DNA of 64,000 nt from Hyphomicrobiales bacterium (GTDB lineage: Bacteria; Pseudomonadota; Alphaproteobacteria; Rhizobiales; Rhizobiaceae). Under the pieces are notes generated by a model that had not been told where the DNA came from, ran no database searches, and saw nothing but the letters and a program-made list of their open reading frames with translations. The stretch is from NCBI GenBank assembly GCA_900471925.1, contig UCGV01000028.1, positions 1-64,000 on the forward strand. The letters run 5' to 3'. Made by a program: the position numbers and the translations under genes. This document shows, in pieces, positions 41,304-49,317 of the stretch; position 1 is the stretch's first letter; the number at the start of each line of letters is the position of its first letter.

Positions 41304-41993
41304 CTATTTCGCCTGTCTTGCCGGGGAGGAGAGCAGGCCCTTGCCGAGCGCGTGTTCGACACCACCCTGGATATGGCGCTGCAAGATGAGTTTTGCCGTC
41401 TTGCTGTCGCGCTTGAGGGCCGCTTCCAGCAGCTGTTTATGCTCTTGCTCAGCCACCCCGCCGCGATAGGAGAGCGCCACCATCTGATATCGCAGATATT
41501 TATCGAAAACCGAGGAATGTGTTTCCATTAACAGTTTCGAGCCGCAGGCGGCGATCAGTGCCTGATGAAATTCCCAGTCATACCGTTTCCAGTCTTCTGC
41601 CTGGCTGGTATCGCCTGACGCCATGACCGCTTCCATACGCGCCAGTTTGTAATGCGCAGACACCAGCTGCGCTTCCCACTCGACATCCCCCTGCTCAAAG
41701 GACTGTTCCAGCGCATGCTCCTCAAGCAGCAGTCTTAGCGCCGCAATCTCCTTGAGATCGGCGACAGAAACCCCCGCGACCTCAAACCCGCGCTGTCCCT
41801 CAGCAACGACCAGGCCGTCCGATGTCAGTCGGTTCAGAATCTCCCGCAGTGTGCTGACGCTCGTTTCATAGGCAGCTTTGAGATTTTCCAGTCTCAGCTT
41901 TTGTCCGGGTGCCAGTCGGCCGAAGATAATATCGGTCCGAATCTGCCGATATGTACTCTCGCCGACAGTTTTATCGATATCCTCGGAGCGCAC
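41304..41993 (-). CDS. GntR-family (FCD) transcriptional regulator, paralogue
   Basis: A 229-residue regulator with the same layout as the next gene; the two align along their whole length, for example RYDWEFHQALIAACGS against RYDWEFHQAIVSACNS. It has the winged helix at about 10-75 and the FCD domain at about 85-215. The start is a GTG at 41993 with GGAG five bases upstream. An AACAATTGTT palindrome (42049-42058) lies about 60 bases upstream and may be an operator. The tandem pair might form heterodimers or answer to successive pathway intermediates. Confidence 0.93.
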   Translation of the reverse strand: MRSEDIDKTVGESTYRQIRTDIIFGRLAPGQKLRLENLKAAYETSVSTLREILNRLTSDGLVVAEGQRGFEVAGVSVADLKEIAALRLLLEEHALEQSFEQGDVEWEAQLVSAHYKLARMEAVMASGDTSQAEDWKRYDWEFHQALIAACGSKLLMETHSSVFDKYLRYQMVALSYRGGVAEQEHKQLLEAALKRDSKTAKLILQRHIQGGVEHALGKGLLSSPARQAK

Positions 41994-42137
41994 ATTTTCT
42001 CCAACATTTCAATTTTCATCCTATGTAACCGTAAAAATAGGTTGATTCAACAATTGTTTAGACCAGCACCTGTTGGTCGATGTGGTTGCAAAAGAGGGAG
42101 TTGAGCTGCTTTCTGGGCGCCACCGCACGAAGGTTGT

Positions 42138-43085
42138 TCAGGCCGCTGTCTCCAGCATCCCCGATATCCTCTGGATCGATTGTGGCGACTGGCCAAAGGC
42201 CCGCAAGAAGGCCTGTCGCATTCGTTCGCGATCTCCGAAGCCCGTTTCGCGCGCGATGACCTCGATCGGATGGCGGCTCGTTTCCATCAGCAGTCGGGCC
42301 GCCTCGACGCGCAGACGTTCGACCGCCTTGGCCGGCGTCTGGCCGGTCTCTTCGCGGAAAACGCGGCTGAATTGTCGAGGGCTCAGACGCGCGGCGTCGG
42401 CAAGTGTTTCGATCGAGAGATCGCTCGCGAGGTTTTCCTTGGCAAAGGAGAGCGCCATCTGGACGCGATCCGATTTCGGGTCCATGTCGAGCAGGACGGA
42501 GAATTGCGACTGGCCTCCGCCACGGCGCTGATAGATCACCATCTTGCGGGCAATGGCGCGCGCAGTTTCCAGGCCGAGATCCCTTTCGACAATGGCGAGC
42601 GCCAGATCCATTCCGGCGCTCATCCCTGCAGAGGTCCAGATCTGGCCATCCACGACAAAGATCTTGTCTTCATCGAGCGTAACATCAGGGTAGGTGGTTT
42701 CGAAGGAACGGATATGTGCCCAATGGGTCGTTGCGCGCTTGCCGTCGAGCAAGCCTGCCGCAGCCAGCACGAAAGCGCCGGTGCAGACCGACGCTATTCT
42801 CCTCGACCGCTCCGGCGCGGACTTCAGGAAATCGATGAGCGTTTGCGATGGAAGGCGGCAATCGTTGTCGCCAGTGACGATCAAGGTGTCAAATCCGCCG
42901 TCTCCAAGCGGCTCGGTATTGACCGAGAATCCTTCCGAGGTTCGCACGGGGCCGCCATGCTCTGAGACAATCGTCAGATCATAAGCTTTCTCTCCGCTTA
43001 TGAGATTGGCGTACTCGAATATGGTCGTGACGGCGAGGCCAAGTGATTGAAATTCTGGGTACACGATCAATCCAACGGTATGCAT
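42138..43085 (-). CDS. GlxA-type regulator (DJ-1/PfpI domain plus AraC HTH)
   Basis: A 315-residue regulator. Residues 1-180 form a DJ-1/PfpI-like domain with C101 at the nucleophile elbow (ASVCTGAFVLAAAGLL). Residues about 210-312 hold the two AraC-type helix-turn-helix motifs (SIETLADAARLSPRQFSRVF; PIEVIARETGFGDRERMRQ). CCGGAG five bases before the ATG at 43085 sets the start. It is divergent from an SDR gene and a secreted DJ-1-like gene, which it may control. Confidence 0.93.
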   Translation of the reverse strand: MHTVGLIVYPEFQSLGLAVTTIFEYANLISGEKAYDLTIVSEHGGPVRTSEGFSVNTEPLGDGGFDTLIVTGDNDCRLPSQTLIDFLKSAPERSRRIASVCTGAFVLAAAGLLDGKRATTHWAHIRSFETTYPDVTLDEDKIFVVDGQIWTSAGMSAGMDLALAIVERDLGLETARAIARKMVIYQRRGGGQSQFSVLLDMDPKSDRVQMALSFAKENLASDLSIETLADAARLSPRQFSRVFREETGQTPAKAVERLRVEAARLLMETSRHPIEVIARETGFGDRERMRQAFLRAFGQSPQSIQRISGMLETAA

Positions 43086-43272
43086 GACATCTCCGGAAGC
43101 AGCGGCAGAAAACATTGGTTCCTACGAAAATAGGCCATGGATCCGGTGGCGACAAGAGCGCCTCGCTGATGTCCGAATTCCTTGCATCTATGACATTGAG
43201 GACGTGAATTTTCGCGGTCAATATCTGGGACATCGCCGACAGGTCGTCGGCAGAGCAACCAGGAGAAACCTC

Positions 43273-44067
43273 ATGACATCCATTCAGTCCAAGGGCACAG
43301 CTCTCGTCACCGGTGCATCGGCCGGGATCGGCGCCATCTATGCCGACCGTCTCGCAAAGCGAGGCTACGATCTCATTATCGTCGCCCGCAACGCCCAGCG
43401 CCTCGAAGCGCTCGCCGAGAAGCTGCGAAAGGAAACCGGACGGAACATCACCGCGGTGGCCGCCGATCTCGGCGACAAGGCCGCACTCGCCAAGGTCGAA
43501 CATATCTTGCGTGACGATGCGAGCATCACGCTGCTCGTCAACAATGCCGGCGTCGGCTCGGTCGCGTCCATCCTGCAGGACAATGTGGATGAAATGGAAG
43601 CGATGATCGACCTCAATATCACGGCCCTGACGCGCCTGACCTATGCTGTCGCGCCGGGCTTCGTCGCCCGCGGCGCCGGAACGATCATCAACATCAGCTC
43701 GGCCGTCGGCATTGCCGTCGAGGCCCTGAACGGCGTCTACAGCGCGTCCAAATCCTATGTTCTGAGCTTTGGTCACACGCTTCAGCGGGATCTGTCTGAC
43801 AAGGGCGTGAGAATCCAGACCGTGCTTCCGGCCGCGACGGCCACCGATTTCTGGGATGTCGCCGGCTATGCACCGCAAAAAAGCAAGCCGACGACCATGT
43901 CCGCCGAAGACCTTGTCGATGCGGCTCTGAGCGGTCTCGACCAGGGCGAACTGGTGACGATCCCGCCGCTGCATGACGGCGAGCAATGGCTTCGCTGGGA
44001 GGCCGACCGGCGTGCATTCGCATCGAACTTCGGCAACGCAAAGCCGGCACCGCGTTACACGATCTAA
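43273..44067 (+). CDS. Short-chain dehydrogenase/reductase
   Basis: A 264-residue classical SDR: cofactor loop TGASAGIG (13-20), NNAG (90-93), and catalytic S142/S143, Y156 and K160 in YSASK. R39 after the second strand favours NADPH. AGGAG seven bases before the ATG at 43273 supports the start. It is followed after 25 bases by the secreted DJ-1-like gene and faces the GlxA-type regulator. The substrate is unknown, perhaps a reactive carbonyl given the neighbours. Confidence 0.93.
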   Translation: MTSIQSKGTALVTGASAGIGAIYADRLAKRGYDLIIVARNAQRLEALAEKLRKETGRNITAVAADLGDKAALAKVEHILRDDASITLLVNNAGVGSVASILQDNVDEMEAMIDLNITALTRLTYAVAPGFVARGAGTIINISSAVGIAVEALNGVYSASKSYVLSFGHTLQRDLSDKGVRIQTVLPAATATDFWDVAGYAPQKSKPTTMSAEDLVDAALSGLDQGELVTIPPLHDGEQWLRWEADRRAFASNFGNAKPAPRYTI

Positions 44068-44092
44068 TCCAATCAACCTGGGAAACAAGACG

Positions 44093-44956
44093 ATGAATAT
44101 CCTCACCATCAGTGCGGCGGCTGCCGCTATGGTTGCAGCATCCTTCTCTCCGACCCTTGCCTCGGCCCAATCGCGGGGTAAAGTTCTGGTCGTGATGTCC
44201 AGCGCTCACGAGCTCGCTCTTCGCGATGGCAAGACCTACAAGACAGGCTACTATCTCAACGAATTTGTGGTCCCGTATCGCAAGCTTGTCGAAGCCGGCT
44301 ATGAGCCTGTTATCGCCAATCCCAAGGGCGATCTGCCGGTCATGGACGCAAATTCCAACAACAAGATGTTTTTCGGCGGTGACGATGCCGCCCGCGCCGA
44401 AGCACTGAACTACTCAAAGACGATCGACCAACTGAAGCATCCGAAGACGCTCGAACAGATCGTCAAGGAAGGGACAGGCGGCTATGTCGGCCTCTTCATC
44501 CCGGGTGGCCATGCGCCGATGGCCGATCTTCTGAAGGACAGGAACCTCGGCAAGATCCTCGCGAGCTTCCATGAAACCGCCCGGCCGACCGGCATCATAT
44601 GCCATGGGCCGATCGTGCTGTTGTCGGCACTCCCGGATCCCGATGCCTTCATCGCCTCGATGATTGCCAGTGACGGCAAGGCAAATTCTCTCGCGGCCGG
44701 CTGGCCCTATGCCGGATATCGCGCGACGATCTTTTCGACCGGCGAAGAGCAGGCGCTGGAGGGACCTGGCGGTCTGGGCGGCAATGTCCAGTTCTATCCG
44801 GTCAACGCCCTTGCCGAAGCTGGCGCACGCGTGGAAACCATCGCCAATTGGCATAGCAACGTCGTCGTCGATCGCGAACTGATCACGGGGCAGCAGCCGA
44901 TGTCGGCTCCTGAGTTCGGCGACGTGTTCGTCGCGAAGCTGAACGGAAGGAAGTGA
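44093..44956 (+). CDS. Secreted DJ-1/PfpI (Hsp31-like) family protein
   Basis: A 287-residue protein with a signal peptide (cleavage near ASA-Q26) and a class I glutamine amidotransferase-like/DJ-1 fold: VGLFIPGGHAPM, then C170-H171 in GIICHGPIVLL as the nucleophile pair. Hsp31-type relatives act on glyoxals or as chaperones and are usually cytoplasmic, so export is notable. It is probably co-transcribed with the SDR gene. A strong stem-loop follows at 44979-45002. Confidence 0.9.
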   Translation: MNILTISAAAAAMVAASFSPTLASAQSRGKVLVVMSSAHELALRDGKTYKTGYYLNEFVVPYRKLVEAGYEPVIANPKGDLPVMDANSNNKMFFGGDDAARAEALNYSKTIDQLKHPKTLEQIVKEGTGGYVGLFIPGGHAPMADLLKDRNLGKILASFHETARPTGIICHGPIVLLSALPDPDAFIASMIASDGKANSLAAGWPYAGYRATIFSTGEEQALEGPGGLGGNVQFYPVNALAEAGARVETIANWHSNVVVDRELITGQQPMSAPEFGDVFVAKLNGRK

Positions 44957-44978
44957 ACGTACACGACGAGAAATCCCG

Positions 44979-45002
44979 CCGGGCAGCCCATGGGTTGCCC
45001 GG
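44979..45002. terminator. Stem-loop between convergent genes
   Basis: CCGGGCAGCCC and GGGTTGCCCGG pair over 11 positions (one G-T) around a two-base centre. It lies 23 bases after the DJ-1-like stop and 33 before the convergent stop at 45035. It lacks a T-tract on either strand, so it may be a Rho-assisted terminator or an mRNA 3'-end protector. Confidence 0.5.
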
Positions 45003-45034
45003 TTCAGCGTGACGAGCAAGGTTTGATCGTAGCG

Positions 45035-45241
45035 CTACTTCGATAGCCAGCTTTCGAAATAGTGCCGGATAGCGGCGCCGGCACCGAAATGATCGGTCGT
45101 ATCCAGCCTCGCGACCGCGCCGCGGACGACGTCCGCAACATCGGTTGCCGGCAGTACGCCTGCTTTGACCATGGTTTGAAACAGTTCCTCCATCAGGATG
45201 AATGTTCCGATCGCTTCGTCTTCAGCCTTGAAATCCACCAT
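45035..45241 (-). CDS. Small hypothetical protein
   Basis: A 68-residue acidic helical protein (MVDFKAEDEAIGTFILMEEL...). There is no signal peptide or membrane segment. GGGAGA six bases before the ATG is a good ribosome-binding site and codon use is typical. The helical repeat of hydrophobic residues suggests a small dimeric bundle. No family recognised. Confidence 0.68.
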   Translation of the reverse strand: MVDFKAEDEAIGTFILMEELFQTMVKAGVLPATDVADVVRGAVARLDTTDHFGAGAAIRHYFESWLSK

Positions 45242-45672
45242 CGCTGGTCTCCCTTTGCATCTCTGGACGTGAACTGGCTAGGTATCGAAAGTTTGGGGCG
45301 CGTCGCCGCGTGACGATCGTTTCGGGACACGCGAATGCACGGCCGACGTGTGATCGCATCATGCCCCACAGATGCATGCGCTTGCCCTATTCAGCGAAAT
45401 GTCAGGCGCCTGTCCGGCAGGCTCTCACATCCGGCGCATAGTTGCTATAGCGCTGAATCGTCGGGTTATTGACGGCAAATCCGACGATTGTCCCGATCGC
45501 GTAGAATGGCTGCTTGCCTAATCGTTGAAGCCGGCGAATTCCTGAATTCGTGATTTTGCCCTTTTGCAATTCGGCGCTAGGTCTCTTCAACGTGCGGTGA
45601 CCGTTGTCGGCCGCCTTCCGACCGTCGTTCGACGAACTCCACACCCTTGTTTCATCACCTCAGGAGTTTCAG
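45242..45672. other. 431-base intergenic region with two inverted repeats and a doubtful ORF
   Basis: Holds the exact 9-base inverted repeat AATCGTCGG (45456-45464) / CCGACGATT (45481-45489) with a 16-base loop, and CGAATTC-CT-GAATTCG at 45535-45550, about 120 bases before the aldo/keto reductase gene. A minus-strand frame at 45402-45644 (80 residues, ending in YSNYAPDVRACRTGA) has protein-like codon use over its last 40 residues but no good start, so it may be a gene remnant. No tRNA or FNR-type box was seen. Confidence 0.45.
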
Positions 45673-46668
45673 ATGCAATATCGCAAATTCGGCCAGACCG
45701 GCCTTACCGTTTCACGTGTCTGCCTCGGAACCATGACTTTCGGGCTTCAGACGGAAGAAGCCGGGGCGCATGCCATTCTCGACAAGGCGGCCGAGGGCGG
45801 CGTCAATTTTATCGATACAGCCAATGTCTATCCGCTTGGCGGCGGCCCCTCGCTTGCCGGAACGACGGAAGAGATTGTCGGGCGCTGGCTCAAGGGCAAG
45901 CGCGACGATTTCATCATTGCCACCAAGGCCGTCGGCAAGATGGGCGCCCATGCCTGGCAGCAGGGCGCGTCGCGCAAGAGCCTGCTTGATGCGGTCGATG
46001 CTTCGCTTCGCCGTCTCGGCACGGATTACATCGATCTCTATCAGCTGCATTCTGACGATCAGGAAACGCCGCTTGATGAGATGCTGCAGGCGATGGAAAC
46101 GATCGTGCAATCCGGCAGGGCGCGTTATATCGGCGTGTCGAACTATCTCGCCTATCGTCTGGCGAGGGCCCTTGGCCGGGCCGATGTTCTGCGCGTGGCG
46201 CGCTTCGTGTCGGTACAGCCGCGTTATAACCTGCTGTTCCGCCAGATCGAGCGTGAATTGCTGCCGCTTGCCAATGAAGAAGGCCTGGCCGTTATCCCGT
46301 ACAATCCGATCGCCGGCGGCATGCTGACGGGCAAGCATCAGCGGAGCGATAAGCCGAGCGAGGGGCGATTCAGCGCGCAGATGCGTGACGCCGGCGCGCG
46401 CTATCAGGAGCGCTACTGGCACGAACGCGAATTTTCGACCGTGGAAAAACTGAAAGCGATAGCCGCGGAAAGCGGGATTTCGCTGACCCAGATCGCCGTT
46501 GCCTGGGTGGCGGCCAACCCGACGATTACCGCACCGATCATCGGCGCCAGCCGGGCGGATCAGCTGACCGAGACGCTTGCCGCGATCGATCTGACCCTCG
46601 ATTCCGATCTCAAAGCTAAGCTCGATGACGCGACCGTGGAATATCGCTGGGGTGACGCGGCGCGCTGA
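45673..46668 (+). CDS. Aldo/keto reductase
   Basis: A 331-residue NADPH-dependent oxidoreductase with an (alpha/beta)8 barrel. The catalytic tetrad is D48, Y53, K85 and H126. The C-terminal cofactor region has IIGASRADQL. It resembles the YajO/Tas-type group that reduces aldehydes and ketones. AGGAG six bases before the ATG at 45673 decides the start. It is monocistronic, with a palindrome at 45535-45550 as a possible operator and a stem at its end. Confidence 0.95.
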   Translation: MQYRKFGQTGLTVSRVCLGTMTFGLQTEEAGAHAILDKAAEGGVNFIDTANVYPLGGGPSLAGTTEEIVGRWLKGKRDDFIIATKAVGKMGAHAWQQGASRKSLLDAVDASLRRLGTDYIDLYQLHSDDQETPLDEMLQAMETIVQSGRARYIGVSNYLAYRLARALGRADVLRVARFVSVQPRYNLLFRQIERELLPLANEEGLAVIPYNPIAGGMLTGKHQRSDKPSEGRFSAQMRDAGARYQERYWHEREFSTVEKLKAIAAESGISLTQIAVAWVAANPTITAPIIGASRADQLTETLAAIDLTLDSDLKAKLDDATVEYRWGDAAR

Positions 46669-46711
46669 GGCCGATCAGAGTGCCGGGCCGAAGGCGAAAG
46701 CAGATCGGCCT
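46668..46711. other. Long-loop inverted repeat at the end of the reductase gene
   Basis: AGGCCGATC (46668-46676) and GATCGGCCT (46703-46711) are exact reverse complements with 26 bases between them. They begin at the last base of the stop codon and end six bases before the convergent gene's stop. There is no T-tract, so a termination role is only possible. Confidence 0.35.
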
Positions 46712-46717
46712 GGACTG

Positions 46718-47209
46718 CTACTTCCACTCCCAAAGCCGGCTGGAGCTGTGCGGTCGCGCAGTGACGATGGCGCCTGGTCCCCCTGCCATCGCAAGGTAGC
46801 GAGCGGCATCGTCGGCGTCATTGACGCCGACGAAGATCATCTTCATCGAAGTCTTGAACGGTGCGCCTTTAGCCCGGTACTCGAAATTTATGACCGCATG
46901 CGGGTATTCTTCGTTCAGCGCGATCATCGGCTCGCCGCTCAGGGCGATGTGATTTCGCATCGCCATAAATGATGCGACGCGCTGATAGGCCGTGGCGGGC
47001 GCAATCTGGGCGTTGCCATCAGGCGTTCGCGCATAAGCGATCGTGTCCGTTTGCCCTTTTCGCCTTTTCGTCTCGTAGACGAGCAGGGAAGCGCCCATCG
47101 CAAGTTCGATATGCAATTCGAACGTCTGGTAGCGATCCGGTCGTTCGTAGAGATCGTCCAGTATCGCCTTCAAATCGCTGATGTAGTCGGCATAGGGGGA
47201 AGCGGTCAT
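46718..47209 (-). CDS. Hypothetical protein
   Basis: A 163-residue soluble protein (MTASPYADYISDLKAIL...). The first 40 residues are helical, followed by a beta-rich part with KTSMKMIFVGVNDADDAARY. No signal peptide. The ribosome-binding site before 47209 is weak, and a longer frame runs upstream, but coding character stops near this ATG. It converges with the aldo/keto reductase gene. No family recognised. Confidence 0.65.
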   Translation of the reverse strand: MTASPYADYISDLKAILDDLYERPDRYQTFELHIELAMGASLLVYETKRRKGQTDTIAYARTPDGNAQIAPATAYQRVASFMAMRNHIALSGEPMIALNEEYPHAVINFEYRAKGAPFKTSMKMIFVGVNDADDAARYLAMAGGPGAIVTARPHSSSRLWEWK

Positions 47210-47522
47210 AGGGAATCCATACTGGGCCTTCGGCGCTAAGCTTCTGATGGATGGCTGCGTGCAAGACTTGCGCTTTCGCGCTCGGCCAAGCCAGATGCAG
47301 CAATCAATGGCATGACTGGTCTCTGCCACGATGGCGACAGCAAAAGCAACCTTCAAGATCGGGCGAGGAGCCTGTTGTGGGGATTGCTCATGGAGTCGAG
47401 CCTGGCGCAAGTCCGGCCGGCTAGTGAGGTTGCCATACTGCCTCCCAAGATTTCGATCACGTTTGCCCCGCCTCGCGCGGGGCTTTTCGTGGCGATCGCT
47501 GGGGCGGCCTTGCATGCGACGA
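47210..47522 (+). other. 313-base intergenic region, candidate small RNA locus
   Basis: This gap lies between two minus-strand genes, yet contains a plus-strand Rho-independent terminator at 47465-47487. No plus-strand protein gene precedes it closer than 46668. The open plus-strand frames across it run through the terminator and lack ribosome-binding sites. A short plus-strand RNA ending near 47487 is the most economical explanation. I cannot assign it to a known RNA family and see no clear promoter. Confidence 0.4.
47465..47487 (+). terminator. Rho-independent terminator, orphan on the plus strand
   Basis: GCCCCGC (47465-47471) and GCGGGGC (47477-47483) form a perfect 7-bp stem with a five-base loop, followed by TTTT. 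Read on the minus strand the hairpin is followed by AAACG, so it does not terminate the BioR-type gene that ends at 47523. Confidence 0.75.
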
Positions 47523-48170
47523 TCAGCGAAATGCCGGTTTGCCTGTCGGTCTTCCGTCATTCGTCGCACGTTCGAGCCCGCGAATATGGGCGTCGAGCAG
47601 GGAAACGGCACCCTGGATATCCCGCTTCTTCAGGGCATCGACGATCTGCCGGTGTGCATGGCTTGAGCCCGGCCGCCAGCCGGCCGAACGGGTCGCCGAG
47701 AAAATGATGCGCGAGTTTGCCAGCTGCAGGTCGTCGAGCATGTTCAGGAGTCTCGGCATCCGGCAGGGGCTGACAAGCTCCCTGTGGAAGTTGCGGTTGG
47801 CCTGCTCCCATTCGACGATCGTCGTTGCCCGGTCTCCCGCTGCAAGGGCCAGTTCTATTCTTTCGAACGCGGCCGCGTTCATTTTTGGGGCCGCCAGCCT
47901 CAGCGCCAGGGTTTCAAGTGAAGCGCGAATCTCGACGGTTTCCTGGATGGAGGCCTTGTCCATCGGCGCAACGCGCATTCCGCGGCGCGGCTCGTTGACC
48001 AGCAGCCCGCGGGCGCGAAGAAGCTGGAAAGCTTCACGGGCCGGCACATGACTGGCTTCGAATTCCTCGGCGACGCGATCCTGTCGGAGGGGGCTCCCGG
48101 CCGCCAGTTCTCCGGCGACGATCCTCTCCCCGATGATGCGGGCAATACGTTCTGCAACTGTTTCAGCCAT
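47523..48170 (-). CDS. bioR: GntR-family regulator, probable biotin repressor BioR
   Basis: A 215-residue GntR/FCD regulator: winged helix at about 5-70 (ERIARIIGERIVAGELAAGS, PAREAFQLLRARGLL) and FCD domain at about 80-205. BioR replaces BirA as biotin repressor in many alphaproteobacteria, and its gene typically neighbours bio genes. Here it is divergent from bioBFDAZ with two near-identical palindromes between them, one starting eight bases before its own start codon, implying autoregulation. Confidence 0.9.
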   Translation of the reverse strand: MAETVAERIARIIGERIVAGELAAGSPLRQDRVAEEFEASHVPAREAFQLLRARGLLVNEPRRGMRVAPMDKASIQETVEIRASLETLALRLAAPKMNAAAFERIELALAAGDRATTIVEWEQANRNFHRELVSPCRMPRLLNMLDDLQLANSRIIFSATRSAGWRPGSSHAHRQIVDALKKRDIQGAVSLLDAHIRGLERATNDGRPTGKPAFR

Positions 48171-48177
48171 AATATTC

Positions 48178-48192
48178 CATAGATAATCTATG
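48178..48192. promoter_or_regulatory. BioR-type palindrome, proximal to bioR
   Basis: CATAGAT-A-ATCTATG is a perfect 7+1+7 palindrome just upstream of the bioR start. It resembles the alphaproteobacterial BioR box (TTATCTATAA type) and shares a 14-base core with the site at 48251. Confidence 0.7.
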
Positions 48193-48250
48193 ATAAAATA
48201 GATTGATCGGGTCCTTTGGCGGCCGTAGCCTGTGAGAGAGACAGCATAAT

Positions 48251-48264
48251 CATAGATAATCTAT
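48251..48264. promoter_or_regulatory. BioR-type palindrome, proximal to bioB
   Basis: CATAGATAATCTAT is identical over 14 bases to the site at 48178 and continues into AATCTATAA, nine of ten positions of the BioR consensus. It ends 51 bases before the bioB start, where a repressor would block transcription. Confidence 0.75.
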
Positions 48265-48315
48265 AATTCAAGCGAGCCTTCACGCTGTTCTCAGGTGCTC
48301 GAGCAGGAGAACGGC

Positions 48316-49317
48316 ATGTTGGAAACAGTAGTGGCGGTGGTTGAACAAAGTGCCGGCGGTCAAGATCCCTGGACGCTCGGTACGGCCCGCGATCTTTACG
48401 ATCTGCCGTTCAACGACCTGATCTACCGGTCGCATACCTTCCACCGGGCCAATTTCGACGCCAACAGCGTTCAGCTGAGCAAGCTGCTCAATATCAAGAC
48501 GGGAGGCTGTCCGGAGGATTGTGGTTATTGCAGCCAGTCGGCTCACCATGCGTCCGGCTTGACCGCATCCAAGCTCATGAAGCTTGACGACGTTGTTTCC
48601 GAAGCGCTCAAGGCGAAGGAAAGCGGTGCCACGCGCTACTGCATGGGTGCGGCATGGCGCAGCCCGAAGCCCCGCGATGAGCCCGCGATCGTCGAGATGG
48701 TCAAGGCCGTGAAATCGCTCGGACTTGAAACCTGTATGACACTTGGAATGCTGTCGCCTCAGCAGGCAGAGACATTCGCAGATGCCGGGCTCGACTATTA
48801 CAATCACAATATCGATACGTCGGAGCGCTTCTATCCCGAGGTCATTACCTCACGCACATTCGATGATCGCTTGGAGACTCTGGCGCATGTGCGCGAGGCG
48901 GGCATCAAGGTCTGCAGCGGCGGCATATTGGGGATGGGCGAGAGCGTCGATGATCGCATCGACATGCTCGTGACACTCGCCAACCTGCCGGTGCCGCCCG
49001 AGAGCGTGCCGATCAACATGCTGATCCCGATGCCCGGATCCCGTCTGGCGAATGCCGGGCCGGTTGATCCGATCGAGTTCATTCGCATCATTGCCCTTGC
49101 GCGTCTGATGATGCCCGCGTCCTCCGTCCGCCTGACTGCCGGCCGCACGGCGATGAGCGACGAGATGCAGGCGCTTTGCTTCTTTGCCGGTGCCAACTCG
49201 ATCTTCATCGGGGACACGCTTCTGACCGCCGCCAATCCGGGTAACGACCGGGATTCGAGTCTGCTCAGCCGGCTCGGCCTAAGGCCGACGAGCGTGGAGA
49301 TGCAGGGTGAACTCTGA
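48316..49317 (+). CDS. bioB: Biotin synthase
   Basis: A 333-residue radical SAM enzyme that inserts sulfur into dethiobiotin, the last step of biotin synthesis. The radical SAM cluster cysteines are C65, C69 and C72 (GGCPEDCGYCSQ). Further family motifs are YNHNIDTSERFYPEV and the C-terminal GANSIFIGDTLLTA. AGGAG six bases before the ATG at 48316 sets the start. First gene of bioBFDAZ, controlled in all likelihood by BioR. Confidence 0.98.
   Translation: MLETVVAVVEQSAGGQDPWTLGTARDLYDLPFNDLIYRSHTFHRANFDANSVQLSKLLNIKTGGCPEDCGYCSQSAHHASGLTASKLMKLDDVVSEALKAKESGATRYCMGAAWRSPKPRDEPAIVEMVKAVKSLGLETCMTLGMLSPQQAETFADAGLDYYNHNIDTSERFYPEVITSRTFDDRLETLAHVREAGIKVCSGGILGMGESVDDRIDMLVTLANLPVPPESVPINMLIPMPGSRLANAGPVDPIEFIRIIALARLMMPASSVRLTAGRTAMSDEMQALCFFAGANSIFIGDTLLTAANPGNDRDSSLLSRLGLRPTSVEMQGEL

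Noticed and set aside
47312..47707. Plus-strand frame across the BioR upstream gap
   Set aside because: It runs through a strong terminator hairpin and into antisense of bioR; composition is not protein-like.
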